The position numbers and the translations under genes are program-made. From Bacteroidota bacterium (lineage in GTDB: Bacteria; Bacteroidota; Bacteroidia; Chitinophagales; Chitinophagaceae), in assembly GCA_023423835.1 (NCBI GenBank), contig JAFAEW010000066.1, positions 1 through 26,488 on the forward strand: a stretch of 26,488 bases of DNA, written 5' to 3'. The notes below the pieces were generated by a model. The model did no database searches. It was given only the letters and a program-made list of their open reading frames with translations, and was not told where the DNA came from. The first letter of the stretch is position 1, and each line of letters begins with the position of its first letter. Below, piece after piece: positions 21,851 through 26,488 of the stretch.

Positions 21851-23899
21851 ATGAAAACAAAGAGCAAAATTTCACTAAATACAATTCTTGAAAAAGCGAA
21901 AAGATCTGCTTTTCCCAAACATATTGAACCGATGCTGGCTACGCTGATCAATAAACCATTTGACGAAGACGGCTGGATATACGAAGTAAAATGGGATGGC
22001 TATCGCTCAATCGCCCTTATCAACGATTCTCAGGTTGAAGTGCTTTCGAGGAACAACAAATCGTTTAAGGAAAAATTTTATCCCATTTATGAGGCTTTGA
22101 AGCACTTGAAGATAAATGTCGTTTTGGACGGTGAAATAATTGTTACCAATGAAAAAGGACACGCAGATTTCAGTCTCCTGCAAGGTTGGAGAAGCGAGGC
22201 GGATGGACTTTTGGTATTTTATATTTTTGACATACTGTGGTATGAAGGATTTGATTTAATGGCACTGCCCTTAACAGACAGGAAAAAGGTTTTAGAAGCG
22301 GTTGTTCCGCTTTCAAACAGTATTCGCATCAGCGAACCGATTGATACAACGGCCACAGCGTTTTTCAATCTCGCAAAGGAAATGCAGCTCGAGGGCATTA
22401 TGGCGAAAAGAGCCAACAGTCTTTATACTCCGGGTTTAAGATCGAAGGAATGGCTGAAGATTAAAACGGAAAAACGACAGGAAGCCATCATCGGGGGCTA
22501 CACCAAGAATGAGAATACCTCCAAAAAGTTCAGTGCGTTGCTGATGGGCGTTTACAATGAAAAAGGTGGATTTGATTTTATCGGGCCGGTGGGCACCGGG
22601 TTTTCCAACAAGCTGCAGGATCAGATCCTTGAAAAACTGCAGCCCTTGATCATTGAAGAATGTCCGTTTTCTACTGTCCCTGATTACAATAAGCCGTCGC
22701 GTTTCAGACCGGATCCGCCGAAGGCTGAAGTAACCTGGGTAAAGCCCGAAGTAATCGCCGAAATAAGTTATCGTACCCAGACAGACAACGGCAGCCTGCG
22801 GCATCCGTCATTTAAAGGTTTAAGGGAAGATAAACAACCGGAAACAGTTATTAAAGAAGTAGCTCATACGGCAGAAGAAGTAAGGAAGGCGGAAGCAAAT
22901 TTATTGACAAAAAACCTGTTTAAAATGGCAAAAAAGGAAAGGAAAACGCTATTAAACCCTACCGACGAATCGCAGGTGCGAAAAATCAACGGCGAAGAAT
23001 TGAAATTTACCAATTTGAGTAAGATCTATTGGCCGGATGAGAAGGTTTCGAAACGCGATATGATTAATTACTATTATCAGATTGTGCCCTACATTTTGCC
23101 CTATATGAAAGACCGCCCACAAACGCTGAACAGGTTTCCAAATGGCATTGAAGGAGAAAGCTTTTATCAAAAAAACGTAACCGGAAAAGTGCCGGATTGG
23201 ATCGATACTTTTCCCTACCACAGCGAAGCAGACGAAGAGGATAAAAACTTTCTGGTTTGCACCAATGAGGCAAGCCTGTTATACATCGCCTCTCTCGGAT
23301 GTATTGCAATGCACCCGTGGAGCAGCAGGAAAAAATCACCCGATAATCCCGACTGGTGTATCATTGACCTCGATCCCGATAAAAACACCTTCAACCAGGT
23401 TGTGGAAGCAGCGCAGGTGACGAAAAAAGTATTGGATGCAATTGATGTTCCTTCATTCTGCAAAACGTCCGGCTCAACCGGGCTGCATATTTATATTCCA
23501 CTCGGAGCAAAATACAGTTATGAAGAATCGAAAGAATTTGCGAGGATACTTGTGCAAATTGTGCACAAAGAAATTCCCGGCTTTACCAGTATAGAAAGAA
23601 TTATTTCAAACCGCAAAGGCAAAATGTACCTTGATTTTCTTCAAAACAGGCCTCAGGCTACCCTGGCAGCTCCGTACTCCCTGCGTCCGAAACCAGGCGC
23701 TACGGCTTCTGCTCCCCTTCATTGGGAAGAAGTAAAAAAAGGACTGAAGATCAGTGATTTTACAATTTTTAATATGGTGGAAAGGGTGAAGCAGGAGGGC
23801 GATTTGTTTAAAGGCGTATTGGGAAAAGGAATTAACCTGAAACAGGCTCTTAAGAAGATCAACGAAACATTCGGAGAATATCAATGGCCGTTAAAATAA
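21851..23899 (+). CDS. ligD: Two-domain DNA ligase D (ligase-polymerase)
   Basis: A 682-residue enzyme of bacterial non-homologous end joining. The N-terminal ATP-dependent ligase (about 20-335) has nucleophile Lys47 in EVKWDGYR, DGEI (93-96), EGIMAKR (181-187) and the WLKIK segment (201-205). The C-terminal primase-like polymerase (about 378-670) has metal ligands Asp506 and Asp508 in IIDLDPD, the SGSTGLHIYIPL segment, and Asp595 in YLDFLQN. The 3'-phosphoesterase domain present in Pseudomonas or Mycobacterium LigD is absent. No ku gene lies in the window, though Ku is the usual partner. It appears to be transcribed alone. Confidence 0.95.
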   Translation: MKTKSKISLNTILEKAKRSAFPKHIEPMLATLINKPFDEDGWIYEVKWDGYRSIALINDSQVEVLSRNNKSFKEKFYPIYEALKHLKINVVLDGEIIVTNEKGHADFSLLQGWRSEADGLLVFYIFDILWYEGFDLMALPLTDRKKVLEAVVPLSNSIRISEPIDTTATAFFNLAKEMQLEGIMAKRANSLYTPGLRSKEWLKIKTEKRQEAIIGGYTKNENTSKKFSALLMGVYNEKGGFDFIGPVGTGFSNKLQDQILEKLQPLIIEECPFSTVPDYNKPSRFRPDPPKAEVTWVKPEVIAEISYRTQTDNGSLRHPSFKGLREDKQPETVIKEVAHTAEEVRKAEANLLTKNLFKMAKKERKTLLNPTDESQVRKINGEELKFTNLSKIYWPDEKVSKRDMINYYYQIVPYILPYMKDRPQTLNRFPNGIEGESFYQKNVTGKVPDWIDTFPYHSEADEEDKNFLVCTNEASLLYIASLGCIAMHPWSSRKKSPDNPDWCIIDLDPDKNTFNQVVEAAQVTKKVLDAIDVPSFCKTSGSTGLHIYIPLGAKYSYEESKEFARILVQIVHKEIPGFTSIERIISNRKGKMYLDFLQNRPQATLAAPYSLRPKPGATASAPLHWEEVKKGLKISDFTIFNMVERVKQEGDLFKGVLGKGINLKQALKKINETFGEYQWPLK

Positions 23900-23904
23900 G
23901 ACCA

Positions 23905-24180
23905 TCATTTCTTCATGAACTTCAGCGATCTCACAAACGAACCATCTACAAATGCATTCACCACATACTGGCCTTCGGAAAACCCGTCAAGGTCCAAAGC
24001 GCAGTCTTCATCTCCCTGCAACAAAGTCTTTTTGATGGTTGTAACGAAATGACCATGTACATCGAGAATTTTTAATACAAGCTGGCTGTTTGAAATGCTT
24101 TCCCAGTAATAATTTTTCAGGCCGACGATTATTTGATTCTCTATTCCCATCTCCCGCTGTTTAAAAAATTGAATGATCAT
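23905..24180 (-). CDS. Free-standing T9SS sorting-domain-like protein
   Basis: A 91-residue product whose residues ~33-91 look like a type IX secretion C-terminal sorting domain: a strand with VLKILDVHGHFV, an acidic turn plus LDLDGFSEGQYVV, and a final strand ending RSLKFMKK. Those domains normally sit at the end of long exported proteins; here there is no signal peptide, no passenger and no PNP motif, and an in-frame stop lies two codons before the ATG, so it is not simply a cropped reading frame. It may be a remnant of a lost gene or a short cytoplasmic relative. It converges on ligD with a 5-nt gap. Confidence 0.6.
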   Translation of the reverse strand: MIIQFFKQREMGIENQIIVGLKNYYWESISNSQLVLKILDVHGHFVTTIKKTLLQGDEDCALDLDGFSEGQYVVNAFVDGSFVRSLKFMKK

Positions 24181-24510
24181 GTCCTAAAAATTTTACAAAC
24201 CAAGTGCCATTATAGAGTTCTTTAAAAATAATAACATCCCGCTTTGCAATCATTTATTAAAAGGAGTAAACAAATTGTAAATTTCGACCAATACTGTCAA
24301 TTTCGTTTATTTTAATCCTTTCATATTCAAATAAATTAAATAATTTCTATTCATATTGGTCCAAGATTAATATTTTTGAAAGGGCTACTTTATCCGTGGT
24401 TTTCAAAAAAAAGTAGGCTAATGGAAACGGGTTGCTGAGCGCGGAGCAGTACCGGCGGGAGATTTTTATACTCGGATTTTCATTTCACTGCAACTCAGTA
24501 TTTTTACTGC
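24181..24510. other. 330-bp intergenic region with structured SMR leader
   Basis: The left part is AT-rich and holds no gene. From about 24384 to 24510 the likely leader of the SMR gene contains a stem CTACTTT/AAAGTAG (24385-24391 and 24410-24416) and, around 24430-24455, a GC-rich hairpin with CGG/CCG and TGCT/AGCA pairs around the loop GAGCGCGG, then CGGGAGATTTTTAT. SMR genes are often under guanidine riboswitches; no guanidine-I, -II or -III consensus was recognised here. Confidence 0.4.
24371..24378 (+). promoter_or_regulatory. -7 element upstream of the SMR transporter
   Basis: TATTTTTG matches TAnnTTTG exactly and predicts transcription from about 24384, giving a leader of roughly 125 nt before the SMR ATG. 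A TTTG -33 is not seen. Confidence 0.45.
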
Positions 24511-24840
24511 ATGAACTGGATTTTACTGATTATTGGGGGCTTGTTTGAAATTGGATTTGCATCCTGCCTTGGAAAAGCGAAAGAAGCAACCGGCAGCGCT
24601 TTCGTTTTTTGGATTATCGGGTTTTTCGTTTGTCTTACCATCAGCATGAGCCTGTTGTACAAAGCCACACAGACTATTCCGATTGGTACCGGTTATGCCG
24701 TTTGGACGGGCATCGGCGCCGTGGGAACGGTTTTGGTAGGAATATTCTTTTTTAAGGAACCGACAGACTTCTGGCGTTTGTTTTTCATTTTTACGCTGAT
24801 CGGATCGATTATTGGCCTGAAAGTCGTTTCTGGAAATTAA
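24511..24840 (+). CDS. Small multidrug resistance (SMR) transporter, SugE/Gdx-like
   Basis: A 109-residue protein with four membrane helices. Glu13 in GLFEIGFAS is the essential proton/substrate residue, and the segment GTGYAVWTGIGAVGT (with Tyr62 and Trp65) is the SMR hallmark. Its close match to the SugE/Gdx consensus (AVWTGIGAVGT, and LIGSIIGLKV at the end) suggests efflux of guanidinium or small quaternary ammonium compounds by proton antiport. The Trp usually found three residues after Glu13 in Gdx proteins is Phe16, so specificity may differ. It lies alone with a long leader and is followed by a bidirectional hairpin. Confidence 0.88.
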   Translation: MNWILLIIGGLFEIGFASCLGKAKEATGSAFVFWIIGFFVCLTISMSLLYKATQTIPIGTGYAVWTGIGAVGTVLVGIFFFKEPTDFWRLFFIFTLIGSIIGLKVVSGN

Positions 24841-24866
24841 AAAGGCTGCAACGTTGCAGCGGTTTT
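24841..24866. terminator. Bidirectional terminator between SMR and hydratase genes
   Basis: The 16-bp palindrome GCTGCAACGTTGCAGC (24845-24860) folds as a 6-bp stem with an ACGT loop. It is followed by GGTTTT on the plus strand and CTTTTTAATTT on the minus strand. It lies between two convergent genes and can serve both. Confidence 0.8.
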
Positions 24867-24869
24867 ACA

Positions 24870-25655
24870 TCACTTCTTTTCCGGATTTTTTTCCTTAAAG
24901 GCGGTTATGAAATCTTTTGTGAACTTACTTAAAACAAGTTTTCCGCTGATTGCTGCTCGTTCTGATAGCAATTGGTCCCAATTTTCTGTTCCTTTCCAGA
25001 GAATCCTTTTCAGTTCTTTCATCGCCTCTGTGCTGTAGTGCGATAATGTATTGGACAGCCTCGCAATACTGTCGTCCATCCCACTGACATCGGGATGTAA
25101 TTCTGCATAAAGGCCCTTCTTTCTGGCCCAGTCTGCAGGCCGCCACATAGCGGCATCGATGGCAAGTTGTGCAAATGCGGATTTTCCGATCTTGCGTTCA
25201 ACGGCCGGACCTACAACAAATGGTCCGATGCCGAGCGAAAGCTCACTCAGCTTCACATCCGCCCCCTCCACCGCAATCGTGTAATCCGCGGCAGCGGCAA
25301 TTCCTACGCCTCCGCCCACACATTTGCCCTGCACCCTTACAATCACAAAACGCGGACAGGTTCTGATGGCATTGATGACATGGGCAAATCCGTTGAAAAA
25401 ATGCGTACCCTGTTGCTCATTGGTGATAGCAGCAAGTTCATCAAATGAAGCACCGGCACAAAATGCGCGGTCTCCACCCGACCGGAGAATTATCACTTTC
25501 GTATCCTCCAGCAGTCCCTCGGCATGAATGGTGTTTCCGATCTTTTCGAGAATTTTTCCGGGGAGGGAATTGCTTTGCGGGTGAAAGAACTCAATGGTCG
25601 TTATCCCGTGTTCTTTTTCAACCTTTACATATCCGTCCTTTATGTTTTCTAACAT
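24870..25655 (-). CDS. Enoyl-CoA hydratase/isomerase-family protein
   Basis: A 261-residue crotonase-fold protein. The first oxyanion-hole segment is RAFCAGASFDEL (63-74) and the second is KCVGGGVGIAAAADY (111-125). In classical hydratases that second motif is GGGCE, with the first catalytic Glu; here the position is Gly118. The second Glu is kept as Glu138 in LSELSLGIGP. A single Glu is more typical of enoyl-CoA isomerases and other crotonase chemistries, so hydratase activity is not certain. It follows paaZ by 72 nt on the same strand and probably takes part in phenylacetyl-CoA breakdown, where isomerase and hydratase steps occur. Confidence 0.9.
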   Translation of the reverse strand: MLENIKDGYVKVEKEHGITTIEFFHPQSNSLPGKILEKIGNTIHAEGLLEDTKVIILRSGGDRAFCAGASFDELAAITNEQQGTHFFNGFAHVINAIRTCPRFVIVRVQGKCVGGGVGIAAAADYTIAVEGADVKLSELSLGIGPFVVGPAVERKIGKSAFAQLAIDAAMWRPADWARKKGLYAELHPDVSGMDDSIARLSNTLSHYSTEAMKELKRILWKGTENWDQLLSERAAISGKLVLSKFTKDFITAFKEKNPEKK

Positions 25656-25727
25656 AAGTTTCTTTTTTAAAAAATTATTTTTGATCTAAATGTATAAGAA
25701 AGTTTCATTTGATTTCCATCGACGGGG

Positions 25728-26488
25728 CTAATAATTTTTCAGTTTGACCATTGTAAGAATGGTGGCGATACCAATAACTTCTGCCGTTTGATCTGTGATC
25801 TCAACCAGCCATTTCACGATTCCTTTTGGAATATCATTTTCATCTTTTGGTTCCTGTGCAATTTTTTCTTTTACCGTCAGTTTCACTCCAATTGTTGTTC
25901 CTGCATATACGGGTTTTGTAAAGCGCAATTCATCGATTCCATAATTCAATAAAACCGGTCCTTTTTTGGCATCTACGAATAATCCCGCCGCGGCTGAAAT
26001 GATGAAGTAGCCGTGGGCCACCGGCTTTTCAAATAAAGTTCCCTCCAGGGAGGTGTGATCGGTATGGGCATAAAAATGATCCCAGCTAAGATTCGCGAAG
26101 TTTACAATATCTGCTTCCGTGATCGTACGCTTTGCGGTTGTATAGGTTTCTCCGATCTGAAGTTCCTCAAAATATTTTTGAAACGGATGAACAGTATCTT
26201 CTGTCTGCCTGCCTCCGGTTTGGTATACATTGGTTATGGCCGTCAGCGTTGTGGGCGATCCCTGTACTGCCACCCGCTGCATATAATGTTTTACGCCCCT
26301 TACGCCACCCATTTCCTCTCCTCCGCCTGCGCGTCCGGGACCGCCGTGAACGAGCAATGGTAATGGAGAACCATGGCCGGTACTTTCTTTTGCGCAGTCG
26401 CGGTTTAAAACCAGAATTCTTCCATGATGCGATGCTGCTCCTAACACATACGTCCTGGCAATTTTATCATCCGTTGTCACAATTGAAC
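25728..26488 (-). CDS. paaZ: PaaZ, C-terminal part (runs off the right edge)
   Basis: The reading frame is open to the window end, so about the last 253 residues are seen. The first ~85 are the end of the aldehyde dehydrogenase domain (STGHGSPLPLLVHGGPGRAG, AVQGSPT). From ~98 comes the MaoC-type hot-dog hydratase domain, with the catalytic Asp and His in LSWDHFYAH and AHGYFIISAAAGLFVD. In E. coli, PaaZ (681 residues) hydrolyses the oxepin-CoA ring with its MaoC domain and oxidises the resulting semialdehyde. The usual Gly before the catalytic Asp is Trp here. A GTG at 26480 is internal, not the start. Confidence 0.93.
   Translation of the reverse strand, partial: SIVTTDDKIARTYVLGAASHHGRILVLNRDCAKESTGHGSPLPLLVHGGPGRAGGGEEMGGVRGVKHYMQRVAVQGSPTTLTAITNVYQTGGRQTEDTVHPFQKYFEELQIGETYTTAKRTITEADIVNFANLSWDHFYAHTDHTSLEGTLFEKPVAHGYFIISAAAGLFVDAKKGPVLLNYGIDELRFTKPVYAGTTIGVKLTVKEKIAQEPKDENDIPKGIVKWLVEITDQTAEVIGIATILTMVKLKNY

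Noticed and set aside
26478..26480. GTG as the start of a short MaoC protein
   Set aside because: The frame continues to the window edge and the upstream residues match the PaaZ aldehyde dehydrogenase domain, so it is internal.

Overview
The window looks like chromosomal DNA of a member of the Bacteroidota, most likely near the Chitinophagales. The support is: several promoters with the Bacteroidota -7 element TAnnTTTG (284-291, 10981-10988, 11189-11196, 17131-17138, 17421-17428, 24371-24378), two of them with a TTTG -33 element; no clear Shine-Dalgarno sites; an atpBEFHA operon with a signal-peptide-bearing a subunit; a SusC-style CarboxypepD_reg/TonB receptor; a HYC_CC_PP family protein; a type IX secretion sorting-domain-like protein; and a PaaZ-type phenylacetate gene. 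The species is not determined. No phage, insertion sequence, CRISPR array or rRNA was seen.

Layout from left to right. 1-268 is a tandem array, read on the minus strand, of 81-82 bp units that each carry the first ~60 nt of a tRNA-Lys(CUU) but no 3' acceptor strand; a near-ideal promoter (284-314) drives it. 321-4507 (minus) is a tightly coupled pentose phosphate operon: tkt, rpiB, tal, HAD hydrolase. 4703-6400 (minus) is a vSGLT-like sodium/sugar symporter. 6592-10960 (minus) is the ATP synthase operon atpB-atpE-atpF-atpH-atpA, with its promoter at 10981-11010, a hairpin/U-tract after atpE and a strong terminator directly after atpA; the gamma, beta and epsilon genes are not in the window. 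11220-12676 (plus) is a coupled GNAT acetyltransferase and nitrilase-family amidohydrolase. 12698-14094 (minus) is gmk followed by an HSDL2-like dehydrogenase. 14212-16961 (minus) is a pair of exported M16 peptidases, one with the zinc motif and one without it, closed by a strong terminator.

17159-21003 (plus) is the most distinctive region: a small cytoplasmic HMA (heavy-metal-associated) protein, a 23-codon ORF ending in KQCCK, a HYC_CC_PP protein, an exported HMA protein with a CC tail, and a TonB-dependent receptor whose N-terminus is a second copy of that HMA-CC module. It reads as a transition-metal (probably copper) handling locus of the envelope, with Cys-Cys motifs in four consecutive products.

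21196-24180 holds a small unknown protein, a two-domain LigD (ligase plus polymerase, no phosphoesterase) and a free-standing T9SS sorting-domain-like protein. 24511-24840 is a small multidrug resistance (SMR) transporter behind a long, apparently structured leader. 24870-26488 (minus) is an enoyl-CoA hydratase/isomerase-family protein next to the C-terminal part of PaaZ, which runs off the right edge, so a phenylacetate catabolism cluster probably continues there.
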